Below, piece after piece: positions 1-7,840 of a stretch of DNA of 64,000 bases. The position numbers were made by a program, and so were the translations under genes. Location: positions 558,001-622,000 of the forward strand of contig NZ_JAERVJ010000001.1 in the NCBI RefSeq assembly GCF_016745395.1. Direction: 5' to 3'. A model generated the notes under the pieces. It did no database searches, had not been told where the DNA came from, and saw only the letters and a program-made list of their open reading frames with translations. The DNA is from Methylocystis sp. Sn-Cys (GTDB lineage Bacteria > Pseudomonadota > Alphaproteobacteria > Rhizobiales > Beijerinckiaceae). How positions within the stretch are numbered: position 1 is the first letter of the stretch; each line of letters begins with the position of its first letter.

Positions 1-653
1 GGATTGGACGCCGAGACATGGCCGGGCGGGATGTAGATCGTCTGGGTCGACGGCGCCGCGTCGACCACGGTGAAGTCCGCCGCCGTTTTTGCGGCTTCAT
101 CGCCGACAAGCGCGCGAATGAGATGGAGAGAAAGATCGATCCATGAGAGCGGGCCGCCGGCGGTCACCACGCGGCGATCTTCGATCAGCGACGCGCCGCG
201 CGCCGCGTCGGCGCGGGGATAGCGCGCTTTCAATTCATCGTGCCGCCACCATGTCGTCGTGCAGCGGCGCCCGTCGAGCAGGCCCGCCTCGCCGAACAGG
301 AAGACGCCGTTGCAGGCGGCGGCGACAATCGCGCCCAAAGCGTGCTGGCGCCTCAACCAGGCGGCTGCGGCGCTGATCTCGGGCGTCGGCGGCAGAGAAT
401 TGCCGCCCTCGCAGAAGAAGGGCGGGACGATGACGGCCGCGCATGAATCGAGCGTGCCGAAAGCCTCGTCCACCGCATGCGTCCGGCCCGAGCCGTCGCA
501 GATCGGCGCGCCACTCTGGCTGACCGTTACGACGCGATAGGGCGACGGCCGCTCTTTCGTCTTCAGCATGCGCCTGCTGAGCATCAGGAGATCGGCCGCG
601 CCGATGAATCCGAGGCCCAAGCAGTTTTCGTAACCGAGAACGGCGATATCCAT
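1..653 (-). CDS. GlxA-family transcriptional regulator (DJ-1/PfpI + AraC type), 3' end cut by window edge
   Basis: The reading frame starts with ATG at 653 and remains open to the window edge, giving about 217 residues. It begins MDIAVLGYENCLGLGFIGAADLL and has the nucleophile-elbow-like motif AAACNGVFLFGEAGLLDGRR around Cys114, as in the DJ-1/PfpI domain of GlxA-type regulators. These normally run to about 320 residues and carry a C-terminal AraC helix-turn-helix domain, which here lies outside the window. The family senses small molecules and activates or represses neighbouring genes. It is divergent from pmoC, with 162 bp between the two starts, and that gap carries repeated TGGC-N-GCC motifs. 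Regulation of itself or of pmoC is an inference from position only. Confidence 0.85.
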   Translation of the reverse strand, partial: MDIAVLGYENCLGLGFIGAADLLMLSRRMLKTKERPSPYRVVTVSQSGAPICDGSGRTHAVDEAFGTLDSCAAVIVPPFFCEGGNSLPPTPEISAAAAWLRRQHALGAIVAAACNGVFLFGEAGLLDGRRCTTTWWRHDELKARYPRADAARGASLIEDRRVVTAGGPLSWIDLSLHLIRALVGDEAAKTAADFTVVDAAPSTQTIYIPPGHVSASN

Positions 654-666
654 AACCTGACCCGCT

Positions 667-734
667 TGGCGGAAAATGCCTGTCTTGTGGCAAATTCGCT
701 GTCTGACTTTGCAAGAGTAATGGCAAATTCGCCA
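667..734. promoter_or_regulatory. Repeated TGGCAAATTCGC motifs between glxA-like regulator and pmoC
   Basis: The 12-mer TGGCAAATTCGC occurs exactly at 688-699 and 721-732, 33 bp apart, which is about three helical turns. The second copy extends into the near-perfect palindrome TGGCAAATTCGCCA (721-734). A weaker relative, TGGCGGAAAATGCC, lies at 667-680. Repeats on one face of the helix between a divergent AraC-type regulator and its neighbour suggest operators. No binding site of this sequence is known to me, so the assignment is inference. Confidence 0.45.
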
Positions 735-815
735 TGCTGGCAAGCGTAAGGCGCTCTTTATCCTCCTTCCTCACCGGAAACGCCGGTCGTTTCCCGGTCG
801 CAATGGAGAAGAAAA

Positions 816-1586
816 ATGAGTGCAACGACACAAACTGCAGCAGGCGCCGCAGCGGCCGAAAAGCCGATCGTGGATCTTAGAGGCATGTGGATCGGATTGG
901 GGCTGCTCAACAGCTTCTATTTGATCGTCCGCGTCTATGAGCAAGTCTTCGGCTGGCGCGCGGGCCTCGATTCATTCGCGCCCGAGTTCCAGACCTATTG
1001 GATGTCGATCCTGTGGTCGGAAATTCCGCTGGAGCTGATCGCGGGCCTTGGCCTCGCCGGCTATCTTTGGAAGACCCGCGTGCGCGATATGTCGCTTGTC
1101 ACGCCGCGTCAGGAAATGCGCGCCGTCGTCGATAATGTGAAATGGCTCGTCTGCTATGCGGCGGCGATCTATTGGGGCGCGTCCTTCTTCACCGAGCAGG
1201 ATGGCACCTGGCATATGACGGTGATCCGCGACACGGACTTCACGCCCTCGCATATCATCGAGTTCTATATGAGCTACCCGATCTATTCGATCCTGGCGGT
1301 CGGCTGCTTCTTCCACGCGAGGACGCGCATCCCTTACTTTTCCAAGGGCTATTCGCTCGCCTATCTGATCGTCTCAATCGGCCCCTTCATGATCATCCCG
1401 AATGTCGGCCTCAATGAATGGGGGCATACGTTCTGGTTCATGGAGGAACTCTTCGTCGCGCCGCTCCATTGGGGCTTCGTGTTCTTCGGCTGGATGGCGC
1501 TCGGCGTCTTCGGCGTCGTGCTTCAGCTCCTGCTGAACGTGCACCGCCTACTCGGCAAGGAGGGCGTCGCGCTCCTCACCGAGTGA
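816..1586 (+). CDS. pmoC: Particulate methane monooxygenase subunit C (lone copy)
   Basis: This 256-residue protein is an integral membrane subunit of pMMO, the copper enzyme that oxidises methane to methanol in intracytoplasmic membranes. It is rich in hydrophobic helices and carries the diagnostic stretch DGTWHMTVIRDTDFTPSH. Asp129, His133 and His146 are all present; these are the metal-site ligands described for PmoC of type II methanotrophs, at the same numbering. A good ribosome site (GGAGAAG) precedes the ATG at 816. No pmoA or pmoB follows: the next gene is convergent ygfZ, so this is an orphan copy of the kind known in type II methanotroph genomes next to complete pmoCAB operons. Amo/Pxm-type homologues are the alternative, but the close ligand spacing favours PmoC. 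Confidence 0.95.
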   Translation: MSATTQTAAGAAAAEKPIVDLRGMWIGLGLLNSFYLIVRVYEQVFGWRAGLDSFAPEFQTYWMSILWSEIPLELIAGLGLAGYLWKTRVRDMSLVTPRQEMRAVVDNVKWLVCYAAAIYWGASFFTEQDGTWHMTVIRDTDFTPSHIIEFYMSYPIYSILAVGCFFHARTRIPYFSKGYSLAYLIVSIGPFMIIPNVGLNEWGHTFWFMEELFVAPLHWGFVFFGWMALGVFGVVLQLLLNVHRLLGKEGVALLTE

Positions 1587-1705
1587 TTTGAAAGAGGCGC
1601 GCCACAATCTCGCCCCAGCCCTCCCGCAACGGGGCAAAGGGAATGGCTGTCGTCAAGCTCAAGATCGCCTTCCGACGCCCAGGGTCGGGAGGCGATTGAT
1701 TTTGG

Positions 1706-2530
1706 CTACCCTCTCTCGATGAATTCCAGCGCGATTCCGCCAGCCATCGGGGCCTCGCCTTTTTCCTTGGCGTCGGCGAGGCGGTCGAGACGGATGAGGG
1801 CGAGGCCCTCTTCGCCGATCGCAGAGCCCGTGACGCCGATCTCGACATCGCCCGCGCGGATCGATTCGCCGGGCTTGGGCGCGCCGCCGGGGGCGCGATA
1901 TTGCGTCACGCGCTTGCGCACGAGATTGCGATGCTTCATGCGCGAGACGACCTCCTGGCCGACATAGCAGCCCTTCTTGAAGTCGAGACCGGCGAAGAGG
2001 TCCATATCGGCTTCATGTGGGAAAGCGTCGCTATAGTCGAAATCGACGCCGCCCAGCGGCACGCCGGCGCGGATGCGGCGCATCTCATAGTCTGCGAGCG
2101 GACCGGAGGCGGCGATCTTGCCTTTTTCCGCAAGCGCGCGCCAACCGAGCGCCTCGGCGCGGGGGTCCGGCGCCAGCGCGATCGCTGGCGCTTCCGGGCG
2201 CTCCGCCGCGTCCGGGAAAGCGACGGCCTCCAGCCTGTCGCTGAGATTCGTCACGGTGATCTTCGCGCGCAGCTTGTACAGGTTCAGCCGCTTCTCGAGA
2301 TCGTCCGCGAGCGAAAGCGGACAATCGAGTAGGAAACGTCCCTCTCCCAACGCGAAGACGACAAAATCGAAGAGAATTTTACCTTGCGGCGTCAGCAGGG
2401 CGGCGAAGCGCGCGTCGCCCGGCTCGAGGGACTTCACATCGTTCGTCACGATATTGTGAAGAAATTTGGCCGCGTCTTCGCCGCTCACCTCGACGACGCC
2501 GCGGTCCGTCAGCAGGATCGCTGTGGTCAT
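1706..2530 (-). CDS. ygfZ: YgfZ-type folate-binding protein (GcvT-like)
   Basis: The protein is 274 residues from the ATG at 2530; an upstream extension to 2659 is in frame but unconvincing. It contains the signature KGCYVGQEV at about residues 186-194, which defines the YgfZ/IBA57 family. Members are structurally related to the aminomethyltransferase GcvT, bind tetrahydrofolate and help repair or assemble certain Fe-S cluster enzymes in the cytoplasm. It is convergent with pmoC and divergent from the dihydroorotase, so it appears to be monocistronic. Confidence 0.9.
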   Translation of the reverse strand: MTTAILLTDRGVVEVSGEDAAKFLHNIVTNDVKSLEPGDARFAALLTPQGKILFDFVVFALGEGRFLLDCPLSLADDLEKRLNLYKLRAKITVTNLSDRLEAVAFPDAAERPEAPAIALAPDPRAEALGWRALAEKGKIAASGPLADYEMRRIRAGVPLGGVDFDYSDAFPHEADMDLFAGLDFKKGCYVGQEVVSRMKHRNLVRKRVTQYRAPGGAPKPGESIRAGDVEIGVTGSAIGEEGLALIRLDRLADAKEKGEAPMAGGIALEFIERG

Positions 2531-2661
2531 TTTCTGTTCCTGTTGCTTGAGCGCGCAAGACATATCGCACGCTCGCTCGCGCATTCGACTGGCGCATTTG
2601 ACTTGGCGCATCGGCGACTTGTGCTTATCTAGGCAGGATCGCTGCAAACGGGGCGCCATTC

Positions 2662-3987
2662 ATGCCGCAGACATTCGACGTCATCCTATCTGGAGGCACG
2701 CTCGTCAACCAGGACGGCGAGGGCTTGCGGGATGTGGGGGTTCGCGGCGGCAAGATTGCCGCGATCGGCGATCTCTCCCGCGCTTCGGCCGGCGAGACGA
2801 TCGATTGCACGGGCCTTCATATTCTCCCCGGCGTCGTCGATTCGCAGGTGCATTTTCGCGAGCCGGGGCTTGCGCACAAGGAAGACCTCGAATCAGGCTC
2901 GCGTAGCGCCGTTCTTGGCGGCGTGACGGGCGTTTTCGAAATGCCCAACACCACGCCCCTCACAACGGGCGAAGCCGAGCTTGCGGACAAGGTCGCGCGC
3001 GCGACGGACCGCATGCATTGCGACTTCGCTTTCTGGGTCGGCGGCACGCATCAGAACGCCAAACACGCCGCCGAGCTCGAAAGGCTGCCGGGCGCGGCGG
3101 GCATCAAGGTTTTCATGGGCTCGTCGACGGGTTCGCTGCTCGTCGCCGACGATGAGGGCATTGCCGAGGTGCTCGCGCATACGCGCCGGCGCGCAGCCTT
3201 CCATAGCGAGGACGAATATCGCTTGAACGAGCGCAAGGATTTGCGCGTCGAAGGCGATCCGCGTTCGCATCCCATTTGGCGCGACGTCGAGACGGCGCTG
3301 CGTTCGACCCTGCGCCTGTTGAAGATCGCACGCGAGAAGCGCGCGCTGATCCATGTGCTGCATGTGACGACGGCGGAAGAGATCGAGCTTCTGTCGCATC
3401 ACAAAGATCTGGCGAGCGTCGAGGTCACGCCCAATCATCTCACGCTCGACGCCTCCGCTTATGAGCGGATCGGCACGCTGGCGCAGATGAATCCGCCGGT
3501 GCGCGAGGCGCATCACCGCGACGCGCTGTGGGAAGGCTTGCGGCAGGGCGTCGTCGACGTTATCGGCTCGGATCACGCGCCGCATACGCTCGAAGAAAAG
3601 GCGCAGCCCTATCCGAAAAGCCCGTCCGGCATGACGGGCGTGCAGACGCTGGTGCCGCTGCTGCTCAACGCCGTGAACAATGGCAAGCTGACGCTCGCGC
3701 GCTTCGTCGATTTGACGAGCGCCGGCCCGCTGCGCGTTTTCGGCATGGCTGGTAAAGGCCGCATCGCCAAAGGCTATGACGCGGATTTCACTGTCGTGGA
3801 TATGAAGCGGTGTGAGGTCATCCGCAACGAGTGGATCGCTTCGCGCGCCTGTTGGACGCCATTCGACGGCGCGGAAGTCACGGGTTGGCCGGTGGGGACC
3901 TTCGTGCGCGGCGCGCGGGTGATGTGGGAGGGCGAGCTGGTGACGCCCTCTCGGGGCAAGCCAATACGGTTTCAGCAGGCGTTGTGA
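2662..3987 (+). CDS. pyrC: Dihydroorotase (type I family)
   Basis: This 441-residue amidohydrolase converts carbamoyl-aspartate to dihydroorotate in pyrimidine synthesis. Family marks include PGVVDSQVHFREPG (residues 57-70), GGVTGVFEMPNT, GIKVFMGSSTGSL, a His-containing VTPNHLTL and DVIGSDHAPHT near the C-terminus. The first metal motif reads D60-S-Q62-V-H64 instead of the usual DxHxH, so one zinc ligand is Gln. I recall the same change in other Rhizobiales dihydroorotases, so it may be lineage-wide rather than inactivating. The later His and Asp residues remain. A perfect hairpin follows the stop. Confidence 0.88.
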   Translation: MPQTFDVILSGGTLVNQDGEGLRDVGVRGGKIAAIGDLSRASAGETIDCTGLHILPGVVDSQVHFREPGLAHKEDLESGSRSAVLGGVTGVFEMPNTTPLTTGEAELADKVARATDRMHCDFAFWVGGTHQNAKHAAELERLPGAAGIKVFMGSSTGSLLVADDEGIAEVLAHTRRRAAFHSEDEYRLNERKDLRVEGDPRSHPIWRDVETALRSTLRLLKIAREKRALIHVLHVTTAEEIELLSHHKDLASVEVTPNHLTLDASAYERIGTLAQMNPPVREAHHRDALWEGLRQGVVDVIGSDHAPHTLEEKAQPYPKSPSGMTGVQTLVPLLLNAVNNGKLTLARFVDLTSAGPLRVFGMAGKGRIAKGYDADFTVVDMKRCEVIRNEWIASRACWTPFDGAEVTGWPVGTFVRGARVMWEGELVTPSRGKPIRFQQAL

Positions 3988-3996
3988 CGAGCTGAA

Positions 3997-4054
3997 GCGC
4001 GCCTGAAGGCGCGCGGTCCAATGCGGCGCCCGGACCGCGCGCCTTCAGGCGCGC
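3997..4054. terminator. Bidirectional hairpin between pyrC and the Lrp-type gene
   Basis: A perfect inverted repeat has 23-bp arms at 3997-4019 and 4032-4054 and a 12-nt loop. It lies 10 bp after the dihydroorotase stop and 7 bp before the stop of the convergent regulator, the position expected of a shared terminator. No U tract is evident on either strand, so it may instead be a palindromic repeat unit. Confidence 0.6.
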
Positions 4055-4060
4055 TTGCGC

Positions 4061-4477
4061 TCACGCTGGCGCAAGGAGAAGGCTGGTTTCGCTTCGCGCG
4101 ACACCCTCGATCGACCTTACCGTCGACAGCACCCTGTCGAATTCCCCCAGATTGGCGACCTCGATCTCCGCAATGAGATCATAAGCCCCATTTGTGCTGT
4201 AGAGCGCGTGAATCTCAGGCAGGCCACGGAGCACTTGTACGACACGGCGGGTGCTCTTTCCTGCGACCTCGATCATCATGATCGCGCGGATGCGGTCGTC
4301 GTCTGCGACGCTCTTCAACCGCACGGTAAATCCCAGAATGACCTCGGACTCGATCAAGCGGTCGAGCCTGTTCTGCACCGTGCCGCGCGAGACGCCGAGC
4401 CGCTTCGCCAACTCGGACAGCGAGGCTCTGCCGTCCGCCCTCAACTCGGCGATCAAGCGGCGGTCGAGATCGTCCAT
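4061..4477 (-). CDS. Lrp/AsnC family transcriptional regulator
   Basis: The protein is 138 residues, the normal length for the family. It starts MDDLDRRLIAELRADGRASL, followed by the helix-turn-helix LAKRLGVSRGTVQNRLDRL (about residues 23-41) and a C-terminal RAM ligand-binding domain (from about 65, with NGAYDLIAEIEV). Such regulators respond to amino acids. It is divergent from the ornithine cyclodeaminase/arginine hydrolase pair, with an AT-rich 139-bp gap, so control of that arginine catabolic pair is likely but inferred. Confidence 0.9.
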   Translation of the reverse strand: MDDLDRRLIAELRADGRASLSELAKRLGVSRGTVQNRLDRLIESEVILGFTVRLKSVADDDRIRAIMMIEVAGKSTRRVVQVLRGLPEIHALYSTNGAYDLIAEIEVANLGEFDRVLSTVRSIEGVARSETSLLLAPA

Positions 4478-4616
4478 GCCTGCGTCCCTGTCGAATTGCA
4501 GATAGCTTATGTCAATTTGCTCAATAAGCTACGATATTATGCATATATTTGTGATTTTTATCGATGCCGGCCACCCGTAACATCAGGCGCACGCCGAGGA
4601 TGTTGGAGGCTTGGAT

Positions 4617-5687
4617 ATGGTCACTTTTCTGAACGCCTCAGACGTGGCCAAGATTGTGCGCCGCGTTGGCGCGCGCCGTTTCTGGGAGCGTCTGGTCGAG
4701 GGTCTTCGCGACGATTTCCTGCGCTGGGATCGTTTCGACAAATGCGCGCGCTTCGCCAGCCATTCGCCCGGCGGCGTCATCGAGCTTATGCCGGTGAGCG
4801 ACGGCGAGGTTTTCGCCTTCAAATTCGTCAATGGCCATCCCGGCAACACCCAGCTTTGCCTGCAGACCGTCGTGGCCTTCGGGGCGCTGGCCGACGTCGC
4901 GACGGGCTATCCGGTCTTCATGTCCGATATGACGCTCGCGACGGCCTTTCGCACGGCGGCGACGTCCGTTCTGGCGGCGCGCCATCTGGCGCGGCCGGGA
5001 ACCCGCACGATGGCGCTCATCGGCCTCGGCGCGCAATCGGAATTCCAGGCCTGGGCTTTCCACGAGGTTCTCGGCATCGACCGGCTGCGCATTTTCGACG
5101 TCGACGAAGAGGCCGCCGACAAGTTCGAATCCAACGTCGCGGGGTTTGGTCTCGGCATAACGCGTTGCGACAATGCGCGTCACGCGGCGCACGGCGCGGA
5201 TATCGTCACGACAATTACGGCCGATAAGAAGCGCGCCACGATTCTGTCCGAGGACATGATTGCGCCCGGAACGCATATCAACGCCGTCGGCGGCGACTGT
5301 CCCGGCAAGACGGAACTATCGCGCGAGTTGCTCCTGCGCTCGGACATTTATGTCGAATATGCGCCGCAGACGCGGCTCGAGGGCGAGCTCCAGCAGCTCC
5401 CCGCCGATCATCCGGCCACTGAGCTGCACGAGCTTCTCGCCGGCCGCAAGCCGGGCAGGGCGTCCAAAGACGCCATCACGATCTTCGACAGCGTCGGCTT
5501 CGCGGTCGAGGATTTTTCGGCGCTGCGACTCTTGCGCGACCTCGCGCGTGAAACCGGCGTTGGCGCTGGTTTGGAGCTGACGGCCGCGCCGACGAATCCG
5601 AAAGACCTCTTCTCCCTGTTGCATCCTCTCGAAACGGGGCAGGCGCGCGGCGACGCGCTTCCCGAGCCGATGAAACTCTCCGACTAA
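4617..5687 (+). CDS. ocd: Ornithine cyclodeaminase
   Basis: This 356-residue protein of the ornithine cyclodeaminase/mu-crystallin family converts ornithine to proline and ammonia, using bound NAD. Visible family features are the substrate-side segment FKFVNGHPGNT, the Rossmann segment MALIGLGAQSEFQAWAF, and GTHINAVGGDCPGKTEL. ATG at 4617 is chosen because GGAGG (4604-4608) sits eight bases upstream; a TTG at 4611 would be too close to it. The arginine-hydrolase-like gene follows after 30 bp, so the two probably form an operon that turns arginine into proline. Confidence 0.9.
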   Translation: MVTFLNASDVAKIVRRVGARRFWERLVEGLRDDFLRWDRFDKCARFASHSPGGVIELMPVSDGEVFAFKFVNGHPGNTQLCLQTVVAFGALADVATGYPVFMSDMTLATAFRTAATSVLAARHLARPGTRTMALIGLGAQSEFQAWAFHEVLGIDRLRIFDVDEEAADKFESNVAGFGLGITRCDNARHAAHGADIVTTITADKKRATILSEDMIAPGTHINAVGGDCPGKTELSRELLLRSDIYVEYAPQTRLEGELQQLPADHPATELHELLAGRKPGRASKDAITIFDSVGFAVEDFSALRLLRDLARETGVGAGLELTAAPTNPKDLFSLLHPLETGQARGDALPEPMKLSD

Positions 5688-5717
5688 CTTCCCTCTCTCT
5701 CCAGGAGCCTCCTCGAC

Positions 5718-6638
5718 GTGAACGTCCATCTCAAAGCCGAAACCATGCACGAGCCGAATCGTCGCGCCGCGCAGCCAGGCGCGCGCATCCTCATGTGCGC
5801 GCCCGACCATTTCGGCGTCGATTACGTCATCAACCCTTGGATGGAGAACCAAATCGGCCGCGCCGATCTCGCGCGCGCGCGCGAGCAATGGGAAAATTTA
5901 CGCCGCCACCTCGGGGCCAATGTCTCTCTGGATTTTGTCCCGCCCGCCGAGGGCCTGCCCGATATGGTATTCACGGCGAACGCCGGACTGGCGATCGGCG
6001 ACACGGTCGCGGTCGCGCGCTTCCACGCCAGGGAGCGTCGGCCCGAGGAAGATCTGTTTCGCGACTGGTTCGAAGCGCGGGGCTTCACGATCGCGCCCTG
6101 GCCCGAGGACATCGCCTTCGAGGGCGCCGGAGACGCTTTGCCCGATCGTGCGCAGCCTCTGATCTGGTGCGGGCATGGCTGGCGCTCGCATGCGCGGGCG
6201 GCGGCGCATTTGGCCGACATCTTCGACCGCGAGGCTGTCGGGTTGAAGCTGGTCGATCCCCGCTTCTATCACCTCGACACGTGCCTCTGCCCGCTCTCCG
6301 GCGGGTGGCTGATGTATTATCCGGGCGCCTTCGATGAGGCGTCGCGCGCGGAGATCGCGGCGCGCGTTCCTGCGCAGCGGCGGATCGAAGTCGACGAGGC
6401 CGACGCCATGGGCTTCGCCTGCAACGCCGTCGAGGCGGGCGGCCGAGTCTTTATGAACGCCTGCTCGCGTTCCCTCCAGGGGCGTCTTGCGGCGGCAGGC
6501 TTTCAACCGGTGGTGACGCCGCTATCGGAATTCCTGAAATCCGGCGGCGGCGCCAAATGCCTCACGCTCGAAGTGCAGTCGCACCGCGCTTATTCCGAAC
6601 AGACCGCGCGCCGGCCGGTCCTCTCCTCGGTGAGCTGA
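5718..6638 (+). CDS. Arginine dihydrolase / dimethylarginine hydrolase-like amidinohydrolase
   Basis: The protein is 306 residues, from GTG at 5718 behind AGGAG. It belongs to the guanidine-modifying (amidinotransferase/DDAH) superfamily: PDMVFTANAG (81-90), HLDTCLCPL (His185) and the catalytic-cysteine motif GGGAKCLTLE (Cys281) are present. Because the neighbour is an ornithine cyclodeaminase, the most likely activity is arginine to ornithine with release of ammonia and CO2, as in the ArgZ half of the cyanobacterial AgrE fusion. Dimethylargininase activity is the alternative. The 3' end overlaps a convergent small gene by 49 bp. Confidence 0.8.
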   Translation: MNVHLKAETMHEPNRRAAQPGARILMCAPDHFGVDYVINPWMENQIGRADLARAREQWENLRRHLGANVSLDFVPPAEGLPDMVFTANAGLAIGDTVAVARFHARERRPEEDLFRDWFEARGFTIAPWPEDIAFEGAGDALPDRAQPLIWCGHGWRSHARAAAHLADIFDREAVGLKLVDPRFYHLDTCLCPLSGGWLMYYPGAFDEASRAEIAARVPAQRRIEVDEADAMGFACNAVEAGGRVFMNACSRSLQGRLAAAGFQPVVTPLSEFLKSGGGAKCLTLEVQSHRAYSEQTARRPVLSSVS

Positions 6639-6949
6639 CCGGAGATGCGCGGTCCGTCGTGGACCTTGATGCTCACGATGCCGTTGTAAAAGCCGAAGCG
6701 ATAGTCGCGCTTCATCGGATAGGAGCTTCCATCGGGCCCGACGTAGAAGCAGTGGGAGCTATATTCGGGGTTCGCCAATCGCGAAATCGAGCAATGGATC
6801 TCGTAAGGCAGCGGCGCGCAATGCAGCGCAACGTCCTTATTGGGAACCATCCAATTCGACGAAGCGACCGAGCCCGCGAGGGCGGGCGACGAAAGTAACG
6901 GTAAGAGAAGCGCAAAGCCGGCGAAACGCTGGCGCCGATCGTTCAGCAT
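6590..6949 (-). CDS. Small secreted protein of unknown function
   Basis: The protein is 119 residues with a clear N-terminal signal peptide (FAGFALLLPLLSSPALA, cleavage after about residue 25). The mature part has four to five cysteines (CAPL, HCSIS, HCFYV, AVCSE), suggesting a disulfide-stabilised periplasmic protein. I do not recognise a family. Its last 49 bp overlap the 3' end of the convergent arginine hydrolase gene, which is unusual but tolerable. Downstream of its start lies a hairpin-rich gap before the Gly-rich gene. Confidence 0.6.
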   Translation of the reverse strand: MLNDRRQRFAGFALLLPLLSSPALAGSVASSNWMVPNKDVALHCAPLPYEIHCSISRLANPEYSSHCFYVGPDGSSYPMKRDYRFGFYNGIVSIKVHDGPRISGQLTEERTGRRAVCSE

Positions 6950-7033
6950 CGATCATCCTGACTGCAACCGCGCTGCTGCGCGGTTGCAATTTTTTGCGTG
7001 TCAGACCGCGATCTTAGATCAGCTCGCCGCGCG

Positions 7034-7411
7034 TCACCAGCAGGTGCAGCCGCCGCCGTAGCCGTAGGTAGCCGGATAATAGGGAGCCGCGGAATAGCCG
7101 TAGGGATAGCCGCCATAGCCGTAGTAGCCGCCGTAATAGGGCGAGGAAGCCGCCGCGCCGAGCGCCAGACCGCCGAGCAGGCCGGCCGCCGCCGCGCCGC
7201 CATATCCCCAGCCGCTGCCCCAGCCGCGACCCCAGCCGCCATATCCCCAACCACGGCCCCAGCCGCCATGCCCCCAGCCACCGAAGCCATGGCCCCAACC
7301 GCCGCCGCCCCAGCGACCCCAGGCCGCGTCGGCGGGCGTCGCGACGGAAAGCGCGCCGACCAGCATGGTGGCCGCGAGCGCCGCGGTAAACGTCTTACTC
7401 AGGTTCCTCAT
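7034..7411 (-). CDS. Glycine/tryptophan/tyrosine-rich secreted protein
   Basis: The protein is 125 residues from ATG 7411, which has an excellent ribosome site (AGGAGAAGG). A signal peptide (SKTFTAALAATMLVGALSVATPADA) is followed by about 40 residues of Gly-Trp-Gly repeats (GGWGHGFGGWGHGGWGRGWG), a small Ala-rich hydrophobic segment, then Gly-Tyr-Pro repeats ending GGGCTCW. Composition resembles sulfur-globule-type or cell-envelope low-complexity proteins, but the function is unknown. The short repeats also give the gene strong internal DNA repetition. Confidence 0.75.
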   Translation of the reverse strand: MRNLSKTFTAALAATMLVGALSVATPADAAWGRWGGGGWGHGFGGWGHGGWGRGWGYGGWGRGWGSGWGYGGAAAAGLLGGLALGAAASSPYYGGYYGYGGYPYGYSAAPYYPATYGYGGGCTCW

Positions 7412-7585
7412 CGCCTTCTCCTGGGTCCTTGTCCGCCAAAGCCCCAACGCCACTCCCTGCAACGCGAACCCGGTTTTGTTGTTCCTTCAGCTTTTGAACA
7501 GGATTTGGCCCCGCCATTTCGAACGTCGGCTATTTCCGCTCGCGCCGCAGGCGCTAGCTCATTGTTCTCTCGCAAGGAGACGGCA

Positions 7586-7813
7586 ATGACCAAACAGAAT
7601 GAAACGGCGCCGCGCAACGAAGGCGAAGGCAACCGCACGGCCGCCAGGCAATATAATGAGGCGCAGCGGAAATTCGTCGAGAGCGGCAAAGTCGAGCAGG
7701 CGGCGAAAGACGCCGAACATGCGCTCGAAACCGAAGAGGCCGAGGAGCTGAAGCGCGCCGAAGAAAAAGGCCGTGCGCACGCCAAACCGCATGAGGAGAA
7801 GCGGGAGATATGA
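7586..7813 (+). CDS. Small charged conserved hypothetical protein
   Basis: This 75-residue, highly charged, probably helical protein begins MTKQNETAPRNEGEGNRTAA and contains AARQYNEAQRKFVESGKVEQAAKDAEHAL. ATG at 7586 has AAGGAGA nine bases upstream; the longer in-frame extension from 6998 runs antisense through the Gly-rich gene and is rejected. I recall similar small proteins throughout the Rhizobiales; no function is known to me. Confidence 0.75.
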   Translation: MTKQNETAPRNEGEGNRTAARQYNEAQRKFVESGKVEQAAKDAEHALETEEAEELKRAEEKGRAHAKPHEEKREI

Positions 7814-7840
7814 TAGGGGATCCGCTTGATTGGTTCGGGT

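Noticed and set aside
235..831. 198-codon minus-strand frame at the left edge
   Set aside because: It is a frame-shifted shadow of the GlxA-type regulator, whose correct frame starts at 653 and shows the DJ-1/PfpI motifs.
1587..1705. pmoA or pmoB downstream of pmoC
   Set aside because: The region holds no coding frame for them, and ygfZ follows on the opposite strand.
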